Source of the DNA: Hyphomonas adhaerens MHS-3
GTDB lineage: Bacteria > Pseudomonadota > Alphaproteobacteria > Caulobacterales > Hyphomonadaceae
NCBI RefSeq assembly: GCF_000685235.1
Contig: NZ_ARYH01000001.1
Coordinates: forward strand, 1,860,001-1,924,000
Length of the DNA stretch: 64,000 bases
Direction: 5' to 3'
This document shows, one piece after another, positions 32,731-40,437 of this stretch (its first letter is position 1; each line of letters begins with the position of its first letter). The notes beneath the pieces are model-generated. The model saw nothing but the letters and a program-made list of their open reading frames with translations, did not search any database and was not told the origin of the DNA. Made by a program: the position numbers and the translations under genes.

Positions 32731-32739
32731 TCCCAATCC

Positions 32740-32772
32740 CCGGTCCCGCCTGACGCGGGACCGGCACTTTTT
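32740..32772 (+). terminator. Terminator-like hairpin inside the GTA cluster
   Basis: CCGGTCCCGC (32740-32749) pairs perfectly with GCGGGACCGG (32755-32764) around CTGAC, followed by CAC and T5. It sits between head and connector genes and could attenuate transcription of the tail genes. Confidence 0.6.
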
Positions 32773-32787
32773 CCAAGGAAATTCAAA

Positions 32788-33333
32788 ATGACACTGACGG
32801 TGATCACACCGCCAGCGGAGGCGGCTTTGTCTCTTAGCGTGGCGAAAGACTATCTCCGCATCGGGCATGACGGGGAGGACGCGCTGGTCGCGGCGCTGAT
32901 CCCGGCGGCGGAGGTACGGCTGGAGACGGCGGGCGGCCTCGCGCTGGTGACGCGGACGCTGAAGCGCAGCTGGACGTGCTGGCCGGCGGGGGTGCGTCGG
33001 GGCGGTCTGTGCCTTTTGCCCGCGCCGGGAAGCGCGCTGGTGGCCGTAGAGATCGTGGACGCCGAGGGCACTGCGGAGACGGTTACCACGCGCTTCGTGC
33101 TGGAGGGCGGGCGGCTGATGCTGAAGCCCTTCGTGCCGCTGCCGGGCATTCCGCTCGGCGGGCGCGTGGAGGTGACGTTCGTTGCAGGCTATGGCGCGGC
33201 GGCGGATGTGCCGGAGGATCTGGTGCACGCGCTGAAGCGGCTGGTGCTGGTCGCCTACCAGCGCGGCGAGGGCGCAGACCTGCCGGAAGACGTCGCGGCG
33301 ATATTGAACACCCGCACTGAGGTGCGGCTGTGA
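32788..33333 (+). CDS. GTA head-tail connector (g6)
   Basis: 181 residues. The start TPPAEAALSLSVAKDYLRIG and the pattern HDGEDALVAALIPAAEVRLE match the gp6-type head-tail adaptor family that binds under the portal. The C-terminal part (PEDLVHALKRLVLVAYQRGE) is the helical end common to these adaptors. AAGGAA lies before the ATG. Overlaps the following g8 by four bases (GTGA). Confidence 0.85.
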   Translation: MTLTVITPPAEAALSLSVAKDYLRIGHDGEDALVAALIPAAEVRLETAGGLALVTRTLKRSWTCWPAGVRRGGLCLLPAPGSALVAVEIVDAEGTAETVTTRFVLEGGRLMLKPFVPLPGIPLGGRVEVTFVAGYGAAADVPEDLVHALKRLVLVAYQRGEGADLPEDVAAILNTRTEVRL

Positions 33334-33746
33334 ACGGGCGGGCGGAAGAGGCTGTGCAGGCCGCGCTGATGGCGCTGCTGCGCCGTGACGCGGATGTGAA
33401 GTCCGTATTCGGAACGCCCGCCCGCGTGCTCGACGCGGAAAGCGAGGAACCGCTCTATCCCTATGCGCTGATCGACCGGCACGAGACGAGCCCTGCCGGG
33501 GCGAGCCTTGTGGACGGGCTGGAGCATCGCATAACGCTGGCCTGCTACTCCCGCGACTATGGCGTGCGCGGCGCGAAGGAATGTCTCTCGGCCCTGCGCG
33601 CGGCTGTGGAGCGGGCGGACTGGGCGGTAGAGGGCCAGCATGTGGTGCTGTCGCAGGTGATCTTCGCCGATGCCATGCGCACGGCGGACAAGCGCGCCTT
33701 TCGCGGTGTGGTGCGGATACGGATCATTACAGAGGAGGCAGCCTGA
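33330..33746 (+). CDS. GTA tail terminator (g8), DUF3168
   Basis: 138 residues from GTG. EAVQAALMALLRRDADVKSV, DAESEEPLYPYALIDRHETS and DGLEHRITLACYSRDYG give the DUF3168 pattern of tail-completion proteins. It directly follows the connector, with no g7 stopper between. Overlaps both neighbours. Confidence 0.85.
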   Translation: MNGRAEEAVQAALMALLRRDADVKSVFGTPARVLDAESEEPLYPYALIDRHETSPAGASLVDGLEHRITLACYSRDYGVRGAKECLSALRAAVERADWAVEGQHVVLSQVIFADAMRTADKRAFRGVVRIRIITEEAA

Positions 33747-34159
33747 TGGCGGGGCAGAAAGGCAGGGACATCCTGCTGAAGATTTCAGACGGGGGCGGCG
33801 GTTACGTCACGCTGGCGGGTATCCGCGCGAGCCGGATCCAGCTGTCGGCTGCCCTGGTGGACGCGACCAGCGCCGACAGTCCGGAGGCCTGGCGTGAATT
33901 GCTGGCCGGGGCGGGCGCGAAGACGGCGAAAGTCACAGGCCGGGGTGTGTTCAAGGACGCGGCCAGCGATGCGCGCATGCGGGCCGTCTTCTTCGCGGGC
34001 GAGGCGCCGGACTGGCAGTTCATCCTGCCGGATTTCGGCACGCTGGCTGGCGCGTTTCAGGTGAGTGAACTCAGCTGGAGCGGCGAGTATGACGGCGAGG
34101 CGGAATTCTCCGTCACGCTGGAAAGTGCCGGCCTGGTCAGCTTCGAGGCGATGCCATGA
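33746..34159 (+). CDS. GTA major tail tube protein (g9)
   Basis: 137 residues. Opens MAGQKGRDILLKISDGGGGY, then TLAGIRASRIQLSAALVDAT and LESAGLVSFEAM, characteristic of TP901-1-like tail tube proteins of GTAs. It builds the flexible tube. AGGAGG precedes the ATG, one of the best ribosome binding sites of the cluster, as expected for an abundant structural protein. Confidence 0.9.
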   Translation: MAGQKGRDILLKISDGGGGYVTLAGIRASRIQLSAALVDATSADSPEAWRELLAGAGAKTAKVTGRGVFKDAASDARMRAVFFAGEAPDWQFILPDFGTLAGAFQVSELSWSGEYDGEAEFSVTLESAGLVSFEAMP

Positions 34160-34449
34160 ACGCGGCGCGGGGAGAGACTTGCCTGATGATCGGCGGCGGC
34201 GAGCGGCGGCTGTGCCTGACGCTGGGGGCGCTGGCGGAAATCGAGGCCGCCTTTGGCTGCAAGCGGATGAGCGAGCTGGACGCGCGGCTGCGCAGTCTGT
34301 CCGCCGCAGACCTGACGCTTGTGCTGGCGGCGCTTTTGCGGGGCGGCGGAGAAGACGAGGCTGCCGCGCGCCTCGGAAGTGCGGATGTGTCCCCCGGCGC
34401 GGCGGCGCGGGCGGTGGCGGAGGCGTTCCGGCTGGGGCTGGCGGCGTAA
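34156..34449 (+). CDS. GTA g10 tail assembly chaperone-like protein
   Basis: 97 residues of the GTA-specific TAC family: GGGERRLCLTLGALAEIEAA and FGCKRMSELDARLRSLSAAD, then LVLAALLRGGGEDEAAARLG. Overlaps g9 by ATGA. Together with g10.1 it corresponds to the frameshift pair of tail assembly chaperones in siphophages. Confidence 0.88.
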   Translation: MNAARGETCLMIGGGERRLCLTLGALAEIEAAFGCKRMSELDARLRSLSAADLTLVLAALLRGGGEDEAAARLGSADVSPGAAARAVAEAFRLGLAA

Positions 34450-34670
34450 TGCTTCCGTGGAGGGACATGCTGCGCGCGGCACTGTCGGCCGGGATCACGC
34501 CGAACGCGTTCTGGCGCCTGTCCCTGCGCGAGTGGCGCTGGATGGCGGGTGAGCGCAGCGAGGCGATGAGCCGGGGGCAGCTCGCGGCGCTGATGGGGGC
34601 GTTTCCGGATGGGGAGGTGCGTGGCGCTTCATCCTTCGACTTCGCTCAGGATGAGTCCGCACTCTCGTAG
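34449..34670 (+). CDS. GTA g10.1 tail assembly chaperone-like protein with repeat-derived tail
   Basis: 73 residues. The conserved part (WRDMLRAALSAGITPNAFWR, LSLREWRWMAG, RGQLAALMGAFPDG) matches short g10.1 proteins of GTA clusters, which normally end just past AFPDG. Here the frame continues for EVRGASSFDFAQDESALS, of which SSFDFAQDE is encoded by the palindromic repeat at 34627-34656. The repeat insertion has therefore replaced or extended the original C-terminus. Confidence 0.85.
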   Translation: MLPWRDMLRAALSAGITPNAFWRLSLREWRWMAGERSEAMSRGQLAALMGAFPDGEVRGASSFDFAQDESALS

Positions 34671-34700
34671 CGCTCATGCTGAGCGAAGTCGAAGCATGTG
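34627..34700. repeat. REP-like palindromic pair B
   Basis: Core CTTCGACTTCGCTCAG (34634-34649) and its inverse CTGAGCGAAGTCGAAG (34679-34694), flanked by CATC/GATG and CATG arms. Same core as pair A. The first copy lies within the end of g10.1, the second in the gap before g11. Confidence 0.9.
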
Positions 34701-34743
34701 TGCGGGCTTTCCGGGATGACACTGACAATCAGGGGAGAAAGAC

Positions 34744-35109
34744 GTGAACAATTTCGAAAATGATCTCGCCTCGGCGGCCGATGCGCTGCAGGCGCTGGCG
34801 GATGGGCCGGGGGTGGAGGCGGCGAATGCGCTGGAGGCAGCGTTCGGGCAGGCGGGCGAGCGGATTGAGGCGACGCTGGCGCAGGCGGCGCGCAGCGGCG
34901 AGCTGGACTTTCAGCGCATGGCCGATGCCATCCTGCGAGACATCGCGCGGGTGGCCGCTGAAGCCGTGTTCAATGGCGGGCCGTCTTCCTCCGCGCTGAA
35001 CGTCAACATGAACTTTGCGCAGGGGACGGAACAGTCCGCTGTCGCCGGGCGCAATGCCATCGGTGCCGTGCTGGCGCGGATGGTTAGCCAGGGAGGGCGG
35101 TTCCTGTGA
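34744..35109 (+). CDS. GTA tape measure-like protein (g11), short form
   Basis: 121 residues from GTG. Helical throughout (DLASAADALQALADGPGVEA, GQAGERIEATLAQAARSGEL) with the C-terminal motif NAIGAVLARMVSQGGRFL that GTA tape measure proteins share. Tape measure length sets tail length; RcGTA's is considerably longer, so this particle should have a shorter tail, or part of the protein has been lost. Overlaps g12 by four bases (GTGA). Confidence 0.8.
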   Translation: MNNFENDLASAADALQALADGPGVEAANALEAAFGQAGERIEATLAQAARSGELDFQRMADAILRDIARVAAEAVFNGGPSSSALNVNMNFAQGTEQSAVAGRNAIGAVLARMVSQGGRFL

Positions 35110-35723
35110 GCCTGAACAATTTTCATGAGGTGAGCTTCCCCGTGCCGCTGGCGCTGGCCGCAAGCGGCGGGCCTGAGCGGAAGACGGAAGTCGTCACACT
35201 GGCCAGCGGGGCGGAGGCGCGCAATGCGCTGTGGGCAGGTAGCCGCCGCCGCTGGGATGTGGGCAGCGCGGTCACGCGGCTGGACACGCTGCAGGCCGTG
35301 GTCGCCTTCTTCGAGGCGCGGGGCGGGCGGCTCTCCGGCTTCCGCTTCCGCGATGCGCTGGACGAACGGAGCTGCGCGCCCGGCGCCGCGGTGAGTGCCA
35401 CCGATCAGGTGATCGGTACGGGCGACGGTGTGACGGACACGTTCCAATTGGTGAAGGCCTATGGCGGTTATGCCCGGCGAATCCTGAAGCCAGTTGCGGG
35501 CAGTGTTGTGGTTGCGGTGGACGGTGCCCCGGTATCTGCGAGCGCCGATGCGGCAACCGGGATGGTCACGCTGGGAACAGCCCCGGCAGCGGGCGCCGTG
35601 GTGACGGCGGGCTATCGGTTCGACTGCCCGGTGCGGTTCGATGCGGACAGGCTGGACGTGAACCTTGAAGCCTTCGGGGCGGGCCGTGTGCTGAGCATCC
35701 CGCTGATTGAACTGGTGGGGTGA
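35106..35723 (+). CDS. GTA distal tail protein (g12), DUF2460
   Basis: 205 residues. Opens NNFHEVSFPVPLALAASGGP, with ARNALWAGSRRRWDVGSAVT, FFEARGGRLSGFRFRDALDE and the terminal FGAGRVLSIPLIELVG that define DUF2460. It forms the ring that joins the tube to the baseplate hub. GTG start overlapping g11. Confidence 0.92.
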   Translation: MSLNNFHEVSFPVPLALAASGGPERKTEVVTLASGAEARNALWAGSRRRWDVGSAVTRLDTLQAVVAFFEARGGRLSGFRFRDALDERSCAPGAAVSATDQVIGTGDGVTDTFQLVKAYGGYARRILKPVAGSVVVAVDGAPVSASADAATGMVTLGTAPAAGAVVTAGYRFDCPVRFDADRLDVNLEAFGAGRVLSIPLIELVG

Positions 35724-35726
35724 GGC

Positions 35727-36374
35727 ATGCGTCTGATCGAGAGTGAATTTGCCGCCCGGCTGGCGAGTGGCGCGACGACGACCTGCCTGTGCTGGCGGCT
35801 GACGCGGGTGGACGGTTTCGTGCTGGCCGCGACGGAGCATGACCGGGCGCTGCTTGTGGACGGGGTGACCTATTCACCGGGCGGGGCCCTCAGCGCAGGC
35901 AGCTTCACGCAGAGCGCCGGGCTGCAGCCGGGGCAGGCCGCAGCAGGCGGCGTGCTGGCCGATGAGGCGATCACCGAGGCGGATCTTGCCGAGGGTCTGT
36001 GGGATGGCGCGCGCGTGGACGTACTGCGCGTCGACTGGGAGCGGCCGGACCTGTTCGTGCAGGTCTGGAGCGGGCGCCTCAGCGAGGTAACGCGGGGCCC
36101 CGGCGGGTTCGAGGCGGAACTGGTGTCCCTCAAGGCGGATCTGGAGCGGCCCGTGGGGCGTGTCTATGCGCGCGCCTGCGATGCGGTGCTGGGGGATGCG
36201 CGCTGCGGCGTGGATACGGGTGGCTTTCCGGGGCTGGCCTGCGACCAGCGGTTCGCGACCTGCCGGGACGTGTTCGGCAATGAGGAGAACTTCCGGGGCT
36301 TCCCACACCTTCCGGGCGCGGAGTTTGTGCTGGAAGGCCCGGCGGCGACGGGCAATAATGGGGGCAAGCGATGA
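35727..36374 (+). CDS. GTA baseplate hub protein (g13), DUF2163
   Basis: 215 residues. DUF2163 features: CLCWRLTRVDGFVLAATEHD, GLWDGARVDVLRVDWERPDL. Near the C-terminus four cysteines (YARACDAVLGDARCGV and CDQRFATCRDVFGNEENFRG) with the signature FPHLPG form the conserved Cys cluster that in RcGTA-type hubs is associated with an iron-sulfur centre; the metal here is inferred. Three bases after g12. Confidence 0.9.
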   Translation: MRLIESEFAARLASGATTTCLCWRLTRVDGFVLAATEHDRALLVDGVTYSPGGALSAGSFTQSAGLQPGQAAAGGVLADEAITEADLAEGLWDGARVDVLRVDWERPDLFVQVWSGRLSEVTRGPGGFEAELVSLKADLERPVGRVYARACDAVLGDARCGVDTGGFPGLACDQRFATCRDVFGNEENFRGFPHLPGAEFVLEGPAATGNNGGKR

Positions 36375-36802
36375 CACGATCAGAAGTGGTGGCCGCCGCG
36401 CGCGGCTGGATCGGCACGCCTTACCGGCACCAGGCAAGTCTGAAGGGCGCAGGCTGTGATTGCCTCGGCCTTGTGCGCGGGGTGTGGCGGGAACTGGTGG
36501 GGCCAGAGCCGGAAGCCGCGCCCGCCTATTCGCCCGACTGGGCCGAAGCGCTCGGCGAAGAGACATTGCTGGAAGCGGCGCGGCGGCACCTGACCGAAAT
36601 ACCGGCCGGGGCGGCCGGGGCGGGCGATGTGCTGCTGTTCCGCATGGCGGCAGGCGTTCCGGCGAAGCATTGCGGCATCGCGACCGGCGAAGGCACGCTG
36701 GTGCATGCCTATTGGGGGCGGTCGGCGGTAGAGACGCGGCTGGTGCCGTGGTGGCAACGGCGGGTGGTGGCGGCGTTCCGCTTTCCGGGACTGGAGGACT
36801 AA
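36371..36802 (+). CDS. GTA NlpC/P60 cell-wall peptidase (g14)
   Basis: 143 residues. Papain-like cysteine peptidase: C31 in GAGCDCLGLVRGVWREL, His in AKHCGIATGEGTLVHAYWG, and WIGTPYRHQAS at the N-terminus. It cleaves peptidoglycan peptides during DNA entry into the recipient. Overlaps the hub by ATGA. Confidence 0.92.
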   Translation: MTRSEVVAAARGWIGTPYRHQASLKGAGCDCLGLVRGVWRELVGPEPEAAPAYSPDWAEALGEETLLEAARRHLTEIPAGAAGAGDVLLFRMAAGVPAKHCGIATGEGTLVHAYWGRSAVETRLVPWWQRRVVAAFRFPGLED

Positions 36803-36805
36803 GGC

Positions 36806-39800
36806 ATGGCGCAGATCGTATTGTCTCAGGCCGGGGCGGCGCTGGGGTGGCAATTGTTGCCGCAGGGATTGAAATTCCTTGGAACGCAGGTCGCGGGCGC
36901 CGCGATCGGCCGGGCAGCGGGGGCATTGGCAGGCAGCCTGATTGATGCGCGGCTGGCTCCGCCGGTGGACGGGCCGCGCGTGAAGACATTGCCGGTGATG
37001 GAATCGCGCGAAGGCGTTGGCATTCCCTCGGTCTATGGGCGCATGCGGGTGGCCGGGCAGGTGATCTGGGCGTCGCGCTTCCGGGAGCATCGCACGACGC
37101 AGTCCAGCGGCAGCAAGGGCGGCCCACGCGTGACCACCTATGACTATACGGTGAGCCTCGCGGTGGCGTTGGGCGAGGGACCTGTGCTGGCGCTGCAGCG
37201 GGCCTGGGCGAATGGCAAGGCGTTCGACCTGTCGCAGGTGACGCACCGCCTGTATCGCGGGGACGAGACGCAGGCGCCCGATCCGCTGATCGAGATGATC
37301 GAAGGCGCCGCCCCGGCCTATCGCGGCACAGCCTATATTGTGTTCGAGGATTTGCCGCTGGACGATTTCGGCAACCGTATCCCGCAGCTGAGTTTCGAGA
37401 TCGTCCGTGTGCCGCCGGGCAGTGACACGCCCGGGCTGGACGCGTCTGTCACCGGGGTGAACGTCATCCCGGCGTCCGGCGAATTTGTCTATGCAACAGA
37501 GATTGTGCGCGAGCGGGTGCGCCGCGGGCAGGAGCGGGCGCTGAATGCAAATTCCGGTGAGGCGCGGGCGGACTTCCTCGTCTCGCTGGACCAGCTGGAG
37601 GCGGACCTGCCGCGTGTGAACCGGGCGGCGTTGACGGTCGGCTGGTTCGGCACGGATGTGGCGGCGGGAGCCTGCCAGATCCATCCGGGTGTGGAGACAC
37701 GGGAACGGGTGACGGTGCCGCAGGGCTGGAGTGTTGCGGGGATCGACCGGGCGGAGGCTTATGTCGTCTCGCGCGATGAAGACGACCGGCCGAATTATGG
37801 CGGCACGCCGTCTGATGGCTGCGTGACGCAGGCGATTGCGGAAATGACCGCACGCGGCATCGCTGTGACGTTCTCGCCCTTCCTGTTCATGGACAGCGAG
37901 GGCTTTCCCTGGCGCGGGCGGATCGGTGTCAGCGCGGATGGCACGGCAGCGGCGCGCAGCGAGATCGACGCCTTCGTGAATGGGGCGGCGGGCTTCCGGC
38001 GGTTCATCCTGCACTATGCGACCCTCTGCGCGGCGGCGGGGGGCGTGGAGGCGTTCCTGATCGGCAGTGAGATGGTGGGCCTGACACGTATACGGGATGA
38101 GACGGGGGCGTTTCCCTTCGTCGAGGCGCTGGTCTCTCTGGCTGCCGAAGTGAAGGCCATCCTGCCGGGGGCGAAGGTGTCGTATGCCGCGGACTGGACG
38201 GAGTATGGCGCCTATGTGCCCGGCGATGGCAGCGGCGATGTCCTGTTCCCGCTGGATGATTTGTGGGCCAGCCCGGATGTCGATTTCGTCGGGATCGACT
38301 GGTATCCGCCCATGGGCGACTGGCGCAACGGGACAGAGCATTTCGACGCGCTGGCCGGGTATGAAGGGCCGGATGATCCGGACTATCTCACCTTCCAGAT
38401 CAGCGGCGGCGAAGCCTATGACTGGTACTATGCCAGCCAGGCGGACCGGGACGCGCAGGTGCGTACACCGATCAATGACACGGCCCATGGCGAGCATTGG
38501 GTGTTCCGCGCGAAGGATCTGGCGGGCTGGGCCGGCAATCTGCATTATCCACGCCCCGGCGGTGTGCAGGCAGGGGCGCCGACGGGCTGGGTGCCCTGGT
38601 CGAAGCCCGTTCGTCTGAGTGAGATCGGCTTTGGCGCGGTGGACAAGGGCGGCAATGCACCGAACCTGTTCTATGATCCCAAGAGCACCGAGAGCGCTCT
38701 GCCGCCATATTCCACCGGCACTCGGGATGATGTGTTCCAGCGTCAGGCGCTGGCGGTAACGCTGGCGCATTGGGAGGCGAGCCTGCTGGTGGAGGCGGCC
38801 ATGGTCTGGGCGTGGGACGGGCGCCCGTTCCCGGCCTGGCCCCTGCGGGACGATGTGTGGGGCGACGGAGCTAACTGGGCCCGCGGGCACTGGCTGAACG
38901 GGCGTGCGGGCCTCGCGGCACTTGGCGATGTGGTGCGGGACATCTGTGTGCGCGGCGGCGTGGAGACCGTGGAGACAGGGGCGCTCGATGGGGTGGTGCA
39001 GGGCTTTGCGCTGGAGGGCGTCTACAGTGTGCGCGGGGCGCTGGAGCCGCTGAAACTGGCCTTCGGCATTGAGGCGGTGGAGCGGAACGGGGCAATCGTG
39101 TTCCGGATGGAAGGCGACGGGTCTGTTCACGAGATCGACAGTGGACGGATCGGGGAGGCCGGTTTCGTCGCGACGCGGCACCTGCTGGACAAGGCCCCCG
39201 GCCGCGTACGCCTGCAATATATCGACGGAGGTGAGGCGTTCGGTCCGGCTCTGGTGGAGGCGCGCCGGTCAGGCGGCGATGTGCGGCTGGTGACCGATGC
39301 GAGCGTGCCGCTGCTTGTGTCTTCACTTGAAGCCGAAGATATCGCCGGGCGGCTGCTGGCCCGCCTCACAAGTGGGGAAACGGCGGAGGTTACGCTGCCG
39401 CTGTCCGGTCTCGCGATTGAGCCGGGCGATGCGGTGCAGCTGGGCGGCGCTGCGATGTGGCGCATCGACGAAGTCGTGGACCGCGGCGCGGAACGCATTC
39501 TCTCGCTGAGGGAAGACCTGCCCGCAGCGAACCGCGTTCGTTCCGTCGGCAGCGGCGCAGTCCCCGATCCGGCGTCGGTTTCCGGCGGTGTGGATCTGGT
39601 GCTGATCGACGGGCCGCGGGCGGCCGGGGAGAGTGCGGGCCTTCGTATCGCCGCATGGGCCGATCCATGGCCGGGAGAGGTGCAGGTGCTTGCCGGTCTG
39701 GACGCCGGGGCGATGACGGCGCGGGCCGTGCTGTCCCGGCCTGCGGTGACCGGCTTCCTGACTGAAGACATGCCGCCCGGTCCGTGCGGCCGGTGGGACC

Positions 39801-40423
39801 GGGCCAATACGCTCCTTGTGGAAACGGCGGGCGCCTTTGCCAGCCTGCCGCAATCCCAGGTCCTGTCCGGCGGGAATGCGCTGTTGCTGGAAACCGTGGA
39901 GGGCTGGGAACGTCTTCAGTTCGCGACAGCCGAACTCGTCGGACCGGACCGGTGGGCGTTGTCTGACCTGCTTCGGGCCGAGCGGGGCAGCGTCAGCGCC
40001 CCGGCCGTTGCGGGGGCGCGGGTCCTGTTACTGGATGGATCGGATGTGCTGGCGGAGCTGTCGCCCTCAGAAATCGGTGTGGAACTGGATTGGCGAACGG
40101 CCGGGGATGAGGCGTCGCTGTCTCTCGCCTTTGCCGATGAAGGCGGGCGCCCCTGGCCGGTCAGCCATCTGAGCGCGTCGGGCACGCTGCTCAGCTGGGT
40201 GCGCCGCGGGCCAGACCTGCCGGAGAGCTGGGCCTTGCCGGAGGGCGCGAACACAGGACGGTTCGCCGTTCAATTCGATACAGGCGCGGGTTTTGGCGAC
40301 GAGGCGGTCGTCGATTCGCCGTCAGCGGTGATCCCGTCAGGTGCCGTTGCAGCGCGCGTAACTGAAATCGGCGCAGATGGCCGCATGGGCAGGTGGGTTT
40401 CAATCCCCCTCGGGACACCTTAA
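36806..40423 (+). CDS. GTA baseplate megatron / host-specificity protein (g15)
   Basis: 1205 residues. Begins with a hydrophobic helix region (LFQ-like LPQGLKFLGTQVAGAAIGRA), then a hub-like domain (VMESREGVGIPSVYGRMRVA, GQVIWASRFREH). A GTA TIM-barrel domain (about 390-700) has FILHYATLCAAAGGVEAFLI, GSEMVGLTRIRDE, VSYAADWTEYGAYVPGDGSG and PDVDFVGIDWYPPMGDWR, the glycoside hydrolase-like signature of this family. The C-terminal half holds tail-fibre-like and carbohydrate-related beta domains. It organises the baseplate and probably contacts recipient capsule. One of the largest proteins in the window; last gene of the cluster. Confidence 0.94.
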   Translation: MAQIVLSQAGAALGWQLLPQGLKFLGTQVAGAAIGRAAGALAGSLIDARLAPPVDGPRVKTLPVMESREGVGIPSVYGRMRVAGQVIWASRFREHRTTQSSGSKGGPRVTTYDYTVSLAVALGEGPVLALQRAWANGKAFDLSQVTHRLYRGDETQAPDPLIEMIEGAAPAYRGTAYIVFEDLPLDDFGNRIPQLSFEIVRVPPGSDTPGLDASVTGVNVIPASGEFVYATEIVRERVRRGQERALNANSGEARADFLVSLDQLEADLPRVNRAALTVGWFGTDVAAGACQIHPGVETRERVTVPQGWSVAGIDRAEAYVVSRDEDDRPNYGGTPSDGCVTQAIAEMTARGIAVTFSPFLFMDSEGFPWRGRIGVSADGTAAARSEIDAFVNGAAGFRRFILHYATLCAAAGGVEAFLIGSEMVGLTRIRDETGAFPFVEALVSLAAEVKAILPGAKVSYAADWTEYGAYVPGDGSGDVLFPLDDLWASPDVDFVGIDWYPPMGDWRNGTEHFDALAGYEGPDDPDYLTFQISGGEAYDWYYASQADRDAQVRTPINDTAHGEHWVFRAKDLAGWAGNLHYPRPGGVQAGAPTGWVPWSKPVRLSEIGFGAVDKGGNAPNLFYDPKSTESALPPYSTGTRDDVFQRQALAVTLAHWEASLLVEAAMVWAWDGRPFPAWPLRDDVWGDGANWARGHWLNGRAGLAALGDVVRDICVRGGVETVETGALDGVVQGFALEGVYSVRGALEPLKLAFGIEAVERNGAIVFRMEGDGSVHEIDSGRIGEAGFVATRHLLDKAPGRVRLQYIDGGEAFGPALVEARRSGGDVRLVTDASVPLLVSSLEAEDIAGRLLARLTSGETAEVTLPLSGLAIEPGDAVQLGGAAMWRIDEVVDRGAERILSLREDLPAANRVRSVGSGAVPDPASVSGGVDLVLIDGPRAAGESAGLRIAAWADPWPGEVQVLAGLDAGAMTARAVLSRPAVTGFLTEDMPPGPCGRWDRANTLLVETAGAFASLPQSQVLSGGNALLLETVEGWERLQFATAELVGPDRWALSDLLRAERGSVSAPAVAGARVLLLDGSDVLAELSPSEIGVELDWRTAGDEASLSLAFADEGGRPWPVSHLSASGTLLSWVRRGPDLPESWALPEGANTGRFAVQFDTGAGFGDEAVVDSPSAVIPSGAVAARVTEIGADGRMGRWVSIPLGTP

Positions 40424-40437
40424 CTGTATGGCAGAAA

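Larger units (their letters stand above)
26060..40423 (+). other. Gene transfer agent structural cluster (RcGTA type)
   Basis: Fourteen plus-strand genes in the order of the Rhodobacter capsulatus GTA cluster: TerS-like, TerL (g2), portal (g3), g3.5, protease (g4), capsid (g5), connector (g6), terminator (g8), tail tube (g9), chaperones (g10, g10.1), tape measure (g11), Dit (g12), hub (g13), peptidase (g14), megatron (g15). No integrase, replication or lysis genes occur, so a domesticated GTA is a better call than a prophage. A recognisable g7 is absent. Two minus-strand genes interrupt the cluster after TerL. Confidence 0.9.

Noticed and set aside
36380-39217. Minus-strand open frame of 945 codons antisense to the megatron gene
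   Set aside because: Its protein is Arg-Pro-His-rich without domains; it is a GC-driven shadow of the strongly supported plus-strand gene.
26060-40423. Active prophage
   Set aside because: No integrase, repressor, replication, lysis or attachment-site sequences; gene order is that of the domesticated GTA cluster.
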